Below are positions 15,839-24,298 of a stretch of DNA of 63,424 nucleotides, one piece after another (position 1 is the stretch's first letter; every line of letters begins with the position of its first letter). Made by a program: the position numbers and the translations under genes. Origin of the DNA: an uncultured Collinsella sp. (GTDB lineage Bacteria > Actinomycetota > Coriobacteriia > Coriobacteriales > Coriobacteriaceae); contig CAJLRE010000004.1 in the NCBI GenBank assembly GCA_905208975.1, positions 1 to 63,424 on the forward strand, written 5' to 3'. A model generated the notes under the pieces. That model was not told the origin of the DNA, made no database searches, and saw only the letters and a list, made by a program, of their open reading frames with translations.

Positions 15839-16664
15839 GTTTGAGTCTTCTTATGACGGGCTGATTTCCCGCGCAGACCTTAAGAAGCTGTTCTGGCGCT
15901 CGATTCCCTATGAGCATTCCTGGAACTACGAGCGTATGGGCCATATCGGCTTTATGTGGGCCCTTATGCCGATCCTTCGCAAGCTGTATCCGCAGGATGC
16001 AGACTTTAAGGCCGCACTCAAGCGCCATATGGAGCTCTATAACGTCACGCCGTACATCTCGACGCTCCCCATGTCCATTGCTGCCGCAATGGAAGAGGTC
16101 AACGCTACTGACGATAGCTTTGACACGAGCGCGATCTCTAATGTCAAGCTTGCTTTGATGGGACCGCTGTCCGGCGTGGGCGATGCCTTCTACTGGGGCA
16201 CGCTGCGAATTTTGGCAACGGGTGTCGGCACGTCGCTGGCGCTGCAGGGCTCTATTCTTGGCCCGATTTTGTTCCTGCTCGTGTTCAACGTCCCTCACTA
16301 CATTATCCGTTACCTGCTGACGTTTGTGGGATATCGCTTTGGTTCGGACATGATCAGCAAGGTCCAGGAATCGGGCATTATGGACACGATCGTCAAGATG
16401 GCCTCTATCATGGGCGCCATGGTGATCGGTGCTATGACCATGGAGATGGTCACCGTGGACATTCCGCTCATGGTCGGCGCGGGCGATGGCGCTCAGACGC
16501 TCGCCGAGCTGCTCAACGGAATCTTCCCGGGCTTTGTCACGATGGGGCTGTTTGGAATCGTCTATCTCATGCTCAAGAAGAAGATGAATCCGCTGCTCAT
16601 CATGCTCGTGATCCTACTCGTGAGTATCGCCGGCGCGTTCTTTGGAGTGCTTGGTGTTCAGTAG
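15828..16664 (+). CDS. Mannose-family PTS EIID, set 2
   Basis: A 278-residue EIID starting MSFKFESSYDGLISRADLKKLFWRSI, with VKLALMGPLSGVGDAFYWG as the family signature and a hydrophobic C-terminus. The ATG at 15828 lies inside the end of EIIC, so the two are coupled; an upstream ATG at 15813 lacks a binding site. A hairpin with a short T-run follows. Confidence 0.92.
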   Translation: MSFKFESSYDGLISRADLKKLFWRSIPYEHSWNYERMGHIGFMWALMPILRKLYPQDADFKAALKRHMELYNVTPYISTLPMSIAAAMEEVNATDDSFDTSAISNVKLALMGPLSGVGDAFYWGTLRILATGVGTSLALQGSILGPILFLLVFNVPHYIIRYLLTFVGYRFGSDMISKVQESGIMDTIVKMASIMGAMVIGAMTMEMVTVDIPLMVGAGDGAQTLAELLNGIFPGFVTMGLFGIVYLMLKKKMNPLLIMLVILLVSIAGAFFGVLGVQ

Positions 16665-16696
16665 GGCATCCGTCATAATTAAAACAATGTAAGAGG

Positions 16697-16730
16697 GGGC
16701 GTCGCGCACACTGTGCTGCGGCGCCCTTTT
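16697..16730 (+). terminator. Possible terminator or attenuator before the epimerase gene
   Basis: GGGCGTCGC and GCGGCGCCC pair around an 12-base loop, followed by TTTT. It lies between EIID and the epimerase gene, so it may only lower, not stop, read-through. Confidence 0.6.
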
Positions 16731-16747
16731 GCCGAAAGGTGGACAAG

Positions 16748-17584
16748 ATGGAGTATCCACAGCTTGCCGTCATGAATATCAGCCATCGCTATTTTGACCT
16801 TGAGGAATTCTTTTCCTCGGCAGCGGCCTCGGGCTACACGTGTTGCGAGCTTTGGACCGGGGCGATGCATCTGTATGTCGATTGCCATGGATACGATTCG
16901 CTCGAGCAGGTGCGGGAGCTGTCGCAGCGGTATGGAGTTCGGATTGTGGGGCTTTGTCCCGAACAGAACAACCCCAAGCCGTGGAATATCGCGGCGCGTG
17001 GGAATGAGGCGCGTGCCCGCACGCTCGCGTACTTTAAGAACGTTGTGGATATCGCGGCGGAACTTGGAGCCGAGCAGGTCATGGTCTCGAGCGGCTGGGC
17101 ATTTTTGAACGAGCCGATCGAGGACGCGTGGGGTCGCAGCGCCTCGATGCTGCGTGCAATTGCCGAGCATGCGGGAGAACGCGGCGTGCGACTGGTGCTC
17201 GAAGCCCTACAGCCGGTTGAGTCGATGATCGTGAACTCGGCGGCCGATACGAAGCGCATGATCGAAGCAGTTGATCATCCGGCACTTAAGGCGTGTCTGG
17301 ATATGGGCGCCATGGCGGTGGCGGGGGATACCATCGACGATTACTTCGATCTGCTTGGCGATGATGTCGCCCACGTGCATTTTGTCGATGTTGCGGCAGA
17401 TGGCACGACGCATCTTGCCTGGGGTGACGGCGACCGCGATATGCGCGCTGACCTGGATAGGCTGGTGGCGCGCGGCTATCGCGGAGTTGTTTCGGCCGAG
17501 ACCTATGACGGGCGCTATTTTGCCGACCCCGCAGCTGCCGATGCGCAGGTAATGGCAGAGTATCGTCGTGCGATTGGCGCCTAG
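16748..17584 (+). CDS. FrlC-like sugar phosphate isomerase/epimerase (TIM barrel)
   Basis: A 278-residue protein of the AP endonuclease 2/xylose isomerase-like TIM-barrel family. It resembles FrlC, the fructoselysine/psicoselysine 3-epimerase: LVLEALQPVESMIVNSAAD corresponds to FrlC LILEPLTPYESNVVCNAND, and the metal-binding Glu, Asp and His positions are present (LEAL, LDMGAM, HVHFVD). AAAGGTGG precedes the ATG at 16748. It closes the set 2 PTS operon. An epimerase fits conversion of psicoselysine-type isomers to the substrate of FrlB. Family is secure, substrate is inferred. Confidence 0.8.
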   Translation: MEYPQLAVMNISHRYFDLEEFFSSAAASGYTCCELWTGAMHLYVDCHGYDSLEQVRELSQRYGVRIVGLCPEQNNPKPWNIAARGNEARARTLAYFKNVVDIAAELGAEQVMVSSGWAFLNEPIEDAWGRSASMLRAIAEHAGERGVRLVLEALQPVESMIVNSAADTKRMIEAVDHPALKACLDMGAMAVAGDTIDDYFDLLGDDVAHVHFVDVAADGTTHLAWGDGDRDMRADLDRLVARGYRGVVSAETYDGRYFADPAAADAQVMAEYRRAIGA

Positions 17585-17687
17585 GTGGGGTTGGGCTGCG
17601 GCAATCTGCCCCATGTTTCCAAATGAATACGGTGTGAGCGGCTGCGACGGATTTCCCCCGCAAACACTCTAGTATGCTAAAGTACCC

Positions 17688-17717
17688 AGAAGACCGGCGG
17701 AGCTATGCCGGTCTTCT
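17688..17717 (+). promoter_or_regulatory. Leader hairpin before the histidine operon
   Basis: AGAAGACCGGC (17688-17698) and GCCGGTCTTCT (17707-17717) form a perfect 11-bp stem with an 8-base loop, 37 bases before the first his start codon. No T-run follows and no histidine-rich leader peptide was seen. It may be an RNA-stabilising or protein-binding leader element. A -10-like TATGCT lies just upstream at 17673. Confidence 0.5.
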
Positions 17718-17753
17718 GTTCTATACGAAGCACAGCATGAGGAGGCTCACCAG

Positions 17754-19469
17754 ATGACGGCCACACCGTGGGGATTCCGGGACATATTGCCCGAGGAGGC
17801 TCAGGCACGCGAGGAGATCGCATGTACGGTGAAGGGCTGCTTTAGGGAGCATCATTATCTGCCGGTTGAAACGCCGCTGCTCGAGGACAAGGGTTCGCTC
17901 GAGGAAGGTGGCCGCATTGCGGACACGCCGTTTAAGCTCTTTGACGATGACGGGCGTTTGCTGGTGGTTCGTCCCGACAACACGTTGCCGATCGTGCGCT
18001 TGGTTTCGACCCGCATGCGCGCGGCCGATCTGCCGCTGCGCCTGCGCTACGAGGCGCCGGTGGTTCGCGAGTGCCAGCGCAATGCCGGCGGCTCGCGTCA
18101 GTTTACGCAGCTGGGCTTTGAGCTTATCGGTGCGGGCGATGCCGCGGGCGATGTCGAGATTGTCTCGCTGGTAGCCGAGGCCGTGCGCAAGCTGGCGTTG
18201 CCCGATGCGCGCATTATCGCAGGTAGCGTTCGTCCTTTTAAGGAGCTGCTCGCGGCGTGCGAGGATCGCGAGCTGGCTGCCGAGGCCCTGCGCTGCGTGC
18301 ACGCCAATGACTTTGTGGGCCTCGATGCCCGCGTGGCGGCAAGCGCCGAGTCCGAGGCCGTCAAGGCCGCCATTAGTGAGCTGCCGCGCTTGCACGGCGG
18401 TGCCGAGGTACTCGACCGTGTGGACGCGCTGCTGGAAGCTGCCGGTATCGTCGCGCCGCTCACGCGCGAGCTGCGTGCCCTGGTCGAGGGCCTGGCGCCC
18501 GAGGACGCCCAGGTGCTGTCCTTCGACTTCTCCATCATGAACTCGTTCGATTACTACACGGGCCTGGTCTTTAAGGCCTATGCCGGCGGCCTGCCCGATC
18601 CTGTCGGTTCGGGCGGTCGCTACGACTCTATCTTTACCGGTGCATTTGGCGACGGCATCGAGGTGCCGGCGGCGGGCTTCGCCTTTTCGCTCGAGCGCCT
18701 GGAGGCCGCGCGCACCTCGGCCGAGGACGCCGCTTCCGATGGCGATCACGCCTCGGGCCGTGGCGCCGAGGGCCCGCTGCGCATCGCCGTGCCCAAGGGC
18801 TCGCTTAAGGCCGACACGCTCGACGTGCTCGAGACCGCGGGCTTGGACGTCTCTGAGCTGCGTGACCCCGGCCGTCACCTGATCGTGCGCGGCCGCGACA
18901 CGCGTGCCGGCAAGGGCGCGGTCGGCGATATCGAGTTTGTCATCGTGCGTCCCAGCGATGCGCCTGCCTTTGTGGGCTGCGGTGGTGCCGATTGCGGCAT
19001 CTGCGGCTGGGATTCGCTTATCGAGGCCGACCTCAACCTGCTGCAGCTGGTCGATCTGGGCTACGGCCTGTGCACCTTTATTGAGGCTGAGCCCGCTTGG
19101 CGCGCCGGTCAGGCCGAGCGCAACTATGCCCGCCGCGGTTCGCTTCGCGTGGCAACCAAGTACCCGCGCATCGCGAGTGCCTGGTATGCCGAGCGCGGCG
19201 TGAACGCCGACATTGTTTCGCTGCACGGCAACATCGAGCTGGGACCCATCGTCGGTATGACCGATCGCATCGTGGATATCACCGCCACGGGCGCCACGCT
19301 GCGCGACAACGAACTGGTCATCACCGGCCGCATTATGGACTGCACGGCCCGCTTCTTTGTCAATCCGGGCGCCGCACGTCTGGATCCGCGCGTACGCAAT
19401 CTGGCAGATCGCTTGGCGGCAGCCGTGAAGGACAAGCATTTTGAGCCCGTTGCGGGCTCGGCACAATAG
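17754..19469 (+). CDS. hisZG: HisZ-HisG fusion: ATP phosphoribosyltransferase
   Basis: A 571-residue fusion for the first step of histidine synthesis, ATP plus PRPP to phosphoribosyl-ATP. Residues 1 to about 320 are the HisRS-like regulatory subunit HisZ (MTATPWGFRDILPEEA, VVRPDNTLPI, FDYYTGLVF, GSGGRYDSIF). A 20-residue Ala/Gly/Asp-rich linker follows. Residues 341 to about 560 are the short-form catalytic HisG (RIAVPKGSL, RVATKYPRIA, and the PRPP loop DITATGATLRDN at 508-519). HisZ and short HisG normally are separate proteins that form a hetero-octamer. HisG carries three close Cys (409, 414, 417). It is the first gene of the his cluster. Confidence 0.93.
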   Translation: MTATPWGFRDILPEEAQAREEIACTVKGCFREHHYLPVETPLLEDKGSLEEGGRIADTPFKLFDDDGRLLVVRPDNTLPIVRLVSTRMRAADLPLRLRYEAPVVRECQRNAGGSRQFTQLGFELIGAGDAAGDVEIVSLVAEAVRKLALPDARIIAGSVRPFKELLAACEDRELAAEALRCVHANDFVGLDARVAASAESEAVKAAISELPRLHGGAEVLDRVDALLEAAGIVAPLTRELRALVEGLAPEDAQVLSFDFSIMNSFDYYTGLVFKAYAGGLPDPVGSGGRYDSIFTGAFGDGIEVPAAGFAFSLERLEAARTSAEDAASDGDHASGRGAEGPLRIAVPKGSLKADTLDVLETAGLDVSELRDPGRHLIVRGRDTRAGKGAVGDIEFVIVRPSDAPAFVGCGGADCGICGWDSLIEADLNLLQLVDLGYGLCTFIEAEPAWRAGQAERNYARRGSLRVATKYPRIASAWYAERGVNADIVSLHGNIELGPIVGMTDRIVDITATGATLRDNELVITGRIMDCTARFFVNPGAARLDPRVRNLADRLAAAVKDKHFEPVAGSAQ

Positions 19470-19496
19470 CGCGAGCACGCACGGGCGCCCCAACGT

Positions 19497-19529
19497 CCGG
19501 GCGGCGGGCCGACAGACGCCGCCGCCCGG
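19497..19529 (+). repeat. GC-rich hairpin between hisZG and hisD
   Basis: CCGGGCGGCGG and CCGCCGCCCGG form a perfect 11-bp stem with an 11-base loop. The downstream GTTTT is weak and offset, so it is more likely an RNA-processing or stability hairpin within the operon than a full terminator. Confidence 0.55.
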
Positions 19530-19574
19530 CATCTCGTTTTCCAAACGCAACCTCGACCGATAGGGGATACCGAT

Positions 19575-21011
19575 ATGAAGACCATCAAGCTTGCTCCCGG
19601 TGAGCGCCTCGTTACCAACCAGCTCAACCGCAAGGGCGTGCTGCCGCAAAACATCGTCGACGCCGCCCGCGATATCGTGGCCAACGTGCGCGCCAACGGC
19701 GATGCCGCGGTGCGCGATTACTCTCAGCGTTTTGACGGCGTTGAGCTGCAGAGCTTCCGCTTGCCGCAGGAGCAGATCGATGCCGCGCTCGAAGGCCTCG
19801 ACCCGGCCTTTGTCGCCGCGCTTGAGAAGGCCGCGCGCCAGATTCGCGAGTTCCACCAGCGCGAGGTCGAGCAGAGCTGGTTTACCACGCGCTCGGACGG
19901 CACGATGCTCGGCGTTAAGGTGACCCCGCTTGCTGCGGCCGGTATCTACGTGCCGGGCGGTCGTGCACAGTACCCTTCCACCGTGCTTATGAACGCCATT
20001 CCCGCTAAGGTGGCCGGCGTCAAACGCGTGGTCATGGTAACCCCGCCGCAAAAGGATGGACTGATTAGCCCGTATACGCTCGCGGCCGCCAAGCTCGGCG
20101 GCGTGGACGAGATCTATATGGTGGGCGGCGCTCAGGCCGTGGCCGCACTTGCGTATGGTACCGAGACCATTCCGCGCGTCGACAAAATCACTGGACCGGG
20201 TAACGCCTTTGTTGCCGCGGCCAAGCAGATCGTCTCGGGTGACGTGGGTATCGATATGGTCGCCGGTCCCTCCGAGGTCTGCGTGCTGGCCGACGCCACG
20301 GCCAAGCCTATGGTGGTCGCGGCAGACCTGATGGCCCAGGCCGAGCACGATCCGCTGGCAGCCTGCTATCTGGTGACTTGCGACGAGCAGTTTGCGCGCG
20401 AGGTCGAGGCTGGCATCGACATCCTGGTGGCGCAGTCGCCGCGTGCCGAGATCACGCGCGCTTCGCTCGACAACGAAGGTACCATCGTGGTGGCCGCCGA
20501 TATGGCTGCCGCCGTCGAGGCCGTGAACACCGTGGCGCCCGAACACCTGGAGCTGCACTGCAAGGACGCGATGGGCCTGCTTGGCGGCATTCGCAACGCC
20601 GGCGCCATCTTTGTGGGCGCTTGGAGCTCCGAGCCGCTTGGCGATTATGTTGCCGGCCCCAACCACACGCTGCCGACCGGCGGCACGGCCATGTTCTCCA
20701 ACCCGCTTTCGGTCGAAGAGTTCGTTAAGCGCTCGAGCGTCATTTGCTATACGCCCGAGGGTCTGCTCTCCGACGCTCCCGCTACGCAGCGCCTGGCCGA
20801 GGCCGAGGGCCTGTGGGCGCACGCGCTCTCTGCCGCCCTGCGTCGTCGCGTGCTGGAGCAGGGCGAGGATGCCGTGAGTGCCGAGTCGCTGGCTGCGGCC
20901 GACCTGACCAAGGTCGCCTGGCCGGGCGACGCTGTGGCGACGGTCGCCGAGGGTGTGGACCTGGCGGCTGCAGGCTCGGATGGCGCTGGCGCGACCGGCG
21001 AGGAGGCCTAA
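19575..21011 (+). CDS. hisD: Histidinol dehydrogenase
   Basis: A 478-residue NAD-dependent, zinc-binding enzyme that oxidises histidinol to histidine in the last two steps. Clear family motifs are GIYVPGGRAQYPSTVLMNAIPAKVAGV, GGAQAVAALAYGTETIP, KITGPGN and GPSEV, and the end includes EPLGDYVAGPNHTLPT. The C-terminal 15 residues (Ala/Gly-rich) extend beyond the usual end. The gene stops 1 base before hisC. Confidence 0.97.
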   Translation: MKTIKLAPGERLVTNQLNRKGVLPQNIVDAARDIVANVRANGDAAVRDYSQRFDGVELQSFRLPQEQIDAALEGLDPAFVAALEKAARQIREFHQREVEQSWFTTRSDGTMLGVKVTPLAAAGIYVPGGRAQYPSTVLMNAIPAKVAGVKRVVMVTPPQKDGLISPYTLAAAKLGGVDEIYMVGGAQAVAALAYGTETIPRVDKITGPGNAFVAAAKQIVSGDVGIDMVAGPSEVCVLADATAKPMVVAADLMAQAEHDPLAACYLVTCDEQFAREVEAGIDILVAQSPRAEITRASLDNEGTIVVAADMAAAVEAVNTVAPEHLELHCKDAMGLLGGIRNAGAIFVGAWSSEPLGDYVAGPNHTLPTGGTAMFSNPLSVEEFVKRSSVICYTPEGLLSDAPATQRLAEAEGLWAHALSAALRRRVLEQGEDAVSAESLAAADLTKVAWPGDAVATVAEGVDLAAAGSDGAGATGEEA

Positions 21012-21012
21012 C

Positions 21013-22128
21013 ATGGCCGAACTTACGCTGCGCATGAAGGAACTCGTCCAGCCCTACCTGGCCGGCATTGAGCCCTATGATCCCAACTTTACGCCTACGC
21101 GCATCAATCTTTCGGCCAACGAGAACACCTATCCCGTGCCTGCCGGCGTGCGTGAGGCAATCGATGCAGCCCTGGCTGCCACGCCGCTCAACCGCTATCC
21201 CGATCCCATGTCCTGTGACCTGCGCGATGAGCTTGCTGCCTGGCATGGCGTGGCGCGTGAGAATATTTGCGTGGGAAACGGCGGCGACGAGCTGCTCTAT
21301 AACTACCTGTTGGCGTTTGGCGGCGCGGGGCGGACCCTGCTCAACTGCCCGCCGTGCTTTAGCGAGTATGCGTTCTTTGCATCGCTCTGTCAGACCGAGG
21401 TGCGCGACGTGTGGCGCGACCCGGCGACCTTTGAACTCGACCAAGCGGCGGTGCTTGCAGCGGCGCCTGAGTGCAACCTGGCCATCGTGACTTCGCCCAA
21501 CAACCCCACGGGCGACGTGGCACCGCTCGACTTTGTCGCGGCCCTGTGCGATGCGTGCCTCGGCATGGTCATGGTCGACGAGGCCTACGTTGAGTTTGCG
21601 GACGATTCGTTTGGCGCGGCTACCACGGCGCAGGGGCTTATCGCCGAGCATCCCAACCTGGTGATTCTGCATACGCTGTCCAAGGCGTTTGGCGCTGCCG
21701 GCACGCGTCTGGGCTATGTGATCGCGGCGTCCGAGGTCATCGATGTGTTTGCGGCGATTCGCCAAATCTACTCGGTTAACGTGCTGAGCCAGGCCGCCGC
21801 GCTTGCCTGCGTGCGTGCCCGCGATGCGTACGCGCCCGTAGTGGCACAGGTTGCATCCGAGCGCGAGCGCGAGCTGTGCGCCCTACGCGCAATGGCTGCC
21901 GAGGGTCTGACCGTGGAGGCGTGGCCGAGCGCGGCGAACTTTGTGCTCGTGCGCATGCCGCATGCCACGCGCGTGCGCGAGCGTCTGCGCGACGAGTATT
22001 CGATTTTGGTGCGCGACTTTAGCTATGCGCCGGGGCTCGCGGACTGTCTGCGCATTACCGTGGGTACCCCGCAGGAAAACGACGAGGTGCTGGCTGCGTT
22101 TGCCGCGCTGGTGAAGGAGGAGATGTAG
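21013..22128 (+). CDS. hisC: Histidinol-phosphate aminotransferase
   Basis: A 371-residue PLP-dependent aminotransferase of fold type I. LSANENTYPVP and LNRYPDP are characteristic, SPNNPTGD binds the cofactor phosphate region, VDEAYVEF holds the Asp/Tyr pair and TLSKAFGAAGTRLGY holds the PLP lysine. It converts imidazole acetol phosphate to histidinol phosphate. The ATG at 21013 directly follows the hisD stop, with AGGAGG inside hisD. Confidence 0.96.
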   Translation: MAELTLRMKELVQPYLAGIEPYDPNFTPTRINLSANENTYPVPAGVREAIDAALAATPLNRYPDPMSCDLRDELAAWHGVARENICVGNGGDELLYNYLLAFGGAGRTLLNCPPCFSEYAFFASLCQTEVRDVWRDPATFELDQAAVLAAAPECNLAIVTSPNNPTGDVAPLDFVAALCDACLGMVMVDEAYVEFADDSFGAATTAQGLIAEHPNLVILHTLSKAFGAAGTRLGYVIAASEVIDVFAAIRQIYSVNVLSQAAALACVRARDAYAPVVAQVASERERELCALRAMAAEGLTVEAWPSAANFVLVRMPHATRVRERLRDEYSILVRDFSYAPGLADCLRITVGTPQENDEVLAAFAALVKEEM

Positions 22129-22716
22129 ATGGACCGTTATGCCGAGGTAACCCGCAAGACGGGCGAGACCGACATTGTCGTAAAGCTCGACCTGGATGGA
22201 GCCGGTACGTGTAATATCTCGACCGGCGTGCCGTTTTTCGACCACATGCTCAACGCTTTTGGCCGCCATGGTCTGTTCGATCTGACGGTGCACACGGTGG
22301 GCGACGTGGAGGTCGATGCGCACCACACCGTCGAGGACACGGGTATCGTGCTGGGCGAGGCGTTTTGCCAGGCGCTGGGCGACAAGGCGGGCATTACGCG
22401 CTTTGCCGACGCGGCGATTGCCATGGACGAGACGCTTGTGATGGCTGCTGTTGATATTTCGGGCCGCGGGCAGGCCTACTGCGAGCTGCCCGTGCCGACC
22501 GAGCGCGTGGGCAGCTTTGATACCGAGCTGGCCGTCGAGTTCTTCTACGCTTTTGCGCGCGACGCCAAGCTCACGCTGCACGTGCGCGAGCTGGCGGGCG
22601 GCAACTCGCATCACATTATCGAGGCCGCCTTTAAGGCCGTGGGCCGCACGATGCGCCGCGCCTGCGAGCTCGATCCCCGCGTGCAAGGTATTCCCAGCAC
22701 CAAGGGCTCGCTGTAA
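22129..22716 (+). CDS. hisB: Imidazoleglycerol-phosphate dehydratase
   Basis: A 195-residue monofunctional HisB. Metal-binding histidine motifs FFDHMLNAFGRHGLFD and DAHHTVEDTGI, and the repeat GGNSHHIIEAAFKA, are all present. It lacks the N-terminal phosphatase domain found in enteric HisB, so histidinol phosphatase must come from another gene, probably the PHP protein at 26155. The start directly follows the hisC stop. Confidence 0.97.
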   Translation: MDRYAEVTRKTGETDIVVKLDLDGAGTCNISTGVPFFDHMLNAFGRHGLFDLTVHTVGDVEVDAHHTVEDTGIVLGEAFCQALGDKAGITRFADAAIAMDETLVMAAVDISGRGQAYCELPVPTERVGSFDTELAVEFFYAFARDAKLTLHVRELAGGNSHHIIEAAFKAVGRTMRRACELDPRVQGIPSTKGSL

Positions 22717-22717
22717 C

Positions 22718-22828
22718 CTGCCAAAAAGGGACAGGTTTATTTTGGCAGGTTTTATCTGCGGAAATGCCGTCTCATGCAGTGGGTGAACGTTTAACCGACC
22801 AAAATAAATCTGTCCCTTTTTGGCAGGT
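22718..22828. repeat. Palindromic element between hisB and hisH
   Basis: The left arm CCTGCCAAAAAGGGACAG continues to TTTATTTTGG at about 22746. Its near-perfect reverse complement is at about 22799-22828, ending CTTTTTGGCAGG. The arms are about 29 bases with one mismatch, around a 50-base centre. It interrupts an otherwise tight operon. Confidence 0.75.
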
Positions 22829-22853
22829 TTTGAATGGGGAAAAGGAGGGTCGC

Positions 22854-23555
22854 GTGGGCGAACCGAAGGTCGTGGTGGTCGACTACCACAAGGGCAACTT
22901 GTCGAGCGTTGCGCGTGGGCTTGCGCGCGCCGGTGCCGCCGCCTGCACGTCGGACGATCCGGAGCAGATCCGCAATGCCGACGGCCTGGTCATCCCGGGC
23001 GTGGGCGCGTTCTATGACGCGATCGCCTTTATGCGCCAGAGCGGCGAGGCGGACGCGGTGCTCGATGCCGTCGCCGCCGGAACTCCGCTGCTCGGCATCT
23101 GCCTGGGCCTTCAGCTGTTTTTTGAGCGCGGCGACGAGGGCGTGCCGGCGGACGAGGGCGCGGACGCGGACGGTAATGCCTCCGAGCGGGCTGACGGCCC
23201 CTGGATCGATGGCCTGGGTATTATGCGCGGTTCGTGCACGCGCTTGGAGTCGAGCCGCCTGAAGGTGCCGCACGTGGGCTGGGACCAGGTGCACATGACG
23301 CCCGCCGGCGCGGCCGATCCGCTGCTTGCTGGTTTTGCCGAGGGTGCCAACATGTATTTCACCCACAGCTACGCGGTGGCCGACGACGCCGATGCCGCCG
23401 ATGTGCTGGCGCGCACGCACTATACGCGGAGCTTCCCGTGCATCGTGCGTCACGGCAACGTGTGGGGCTGCCAGTTCCATCCCGAGAAATCTTCCGCGCT
23501 GGGTCAGCGCATCCTTAAGAACTTCGTCAATATCGTCGAGGAGGCCGGCCGATGA
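22854..23555 (+). CDS. hisH: Imidazole glycerol phosphate synthase, glutaminase subunit
   Basis: A 233-residue class I glutamine amidotransferase that feeds ammonia to HisF. The nucleophile Cys lies in LGICLGLQLFF and the His/Glu pair in CQFHPEKSS. The GTG start at 22854 is preceded by AAGGAGGG; longer readings would run into the palindromic element. An acidic, low-complexity stretch (about residues 95-115) makes it longer than most HisH. It overlaps hisA by 4 bases. Confidence 0.96.
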   Translation: MGEPKVVVVDYHKGNLSSVARGLARAGAAACTSDDPEQIRNADGLVIPGVGAFYDAIAFMRQSGEADAVLDAVAAGTPLLGICLGLQLFFERGDEGVPADEGADADGNASERADGPWIDGLGIMRGSCTRLESSRLKVPHVGWDQVHMTPAGAADPLLAGFAEGANMYFTHSYAVADDADAADVLARTHYTRSFPCIVRHGNVWGCQFHPEKSSALGQRILKNFVNIVEEAGR

Positions 23556-24295
23556 TCCTGTTCCCCGCAATCGATTTGATCGGCGGCAAGGTCGTGCGCC
23601 TGGAGCGCGGCGACCGCAGCCGTTGCAAGGTATATTCCGATGACCCCGTCGCCGTTGCCCGCTCGTTTGCCGAGCAAGGTGCAAGCTGGGTGCACGTCGT
23701 CGACCTGTCCGCTGCCTTTGGCGAGGACGAGGACGCGTGCGCTGCCAACTCGGCGGCAATTAGGGCCATCTGCGGCGTCGATGGCCTGTCCGTGGACGTG
23801 GGCGGCGGCGTCCGCTCGCTCGCACGCATTGACGAGCTGGCCGGCTATGGTGCGCGCCGCATCGCGCTGGGGACCGTGCTGGTGACCGAGCCGGGTTTTG
23901 CCGAGGTGGCAGCGCACGGCTTTGGCGAGCTGCTGGTGGCAGACATCGCCGCCCGTGACGGCCAGGTCAAGGTGAACGGTTGGCGCGATGGCGCGGGCGT
24001 GGCACTCGATGATGCCGTGGCGCAGCTTTCCGAGCTGGGCTTTAAGCATCTGGTGTATACCGACATCGCGCGCGATGGCATGCAGACGGGCATCGATGTG
24101 GCGGCGTATCGCCATGTGGCCGAGGTCGCGGGCTTCCCCGTCGTGGCTTCCGGCGGCATCTCGACGCTCGACGACATCCGCGCACTGGCCGCGGTGGGTG
24201 AGGGCGCGATTGAAGGTGCCATCACCGGCCGTGCGCTCTACGAGGGCAACTTTACGCTGGCCCAGGCGCTAGCCGCCGCCCGAGGGGAGGAGTAG
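23552..24295 (+). CDS. hisA: ProFAR isomerase
   Basis: A 247-residue TIM-barrel isomerase. The motifs LFPAIDLIGGKVVRL and VYTDIARDGMQTG mark it, with VDVGGGVRS and VVASGGIST as phosphate-binding loops. It opens the ring of phosphoribosylformimino-AICAR phosphate. It overlaps hisH by ATGA and lies 3 bases before hisF. In some actinobacteria the homologue PriA also serves tryptophan synthesis; that cannot be judged here. Confidence 0.95.
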   Translation: MILFPAIDLIGGKVVRLERGDRSRCKVYSDDPVAVARSFAEQGASWVHVVDLSAAFGEDEDACAANSAAIRAICGVDGLSVDVGGGVRSLARIDELAGYGARRIALGTVLVTEPGFAEVAAHGFGELLVADIAARDGQVKVNGWRDGAGVALDDAVAQLSELGFKHLVYTDIARDGMQTGIDVAAYRHVAEVAGFPVVASGGISTLDDIRALAAVGEGAIEGAITGRALYEGNFTLAQALAAARGEE

Positions 24296-24298
24296 CCC

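Noticed and set aside
17688..17717. A histidine attenuator or T-box before hisZG
   Set aside because: The hairpin has no T-run, no His-rich leader peptide is seen, and no T-box core motif was found in 17585-17753.
17721..21035. A 1104-codon open frame on the minus strand opposite hisZG and hisD
   Set aside because: It is a shadow of two certain genes in GC-rich DNA. It has no binding site and no recognisable domain, and is full of His/Arg/Gly/Leu patterns typical of antisense frames.
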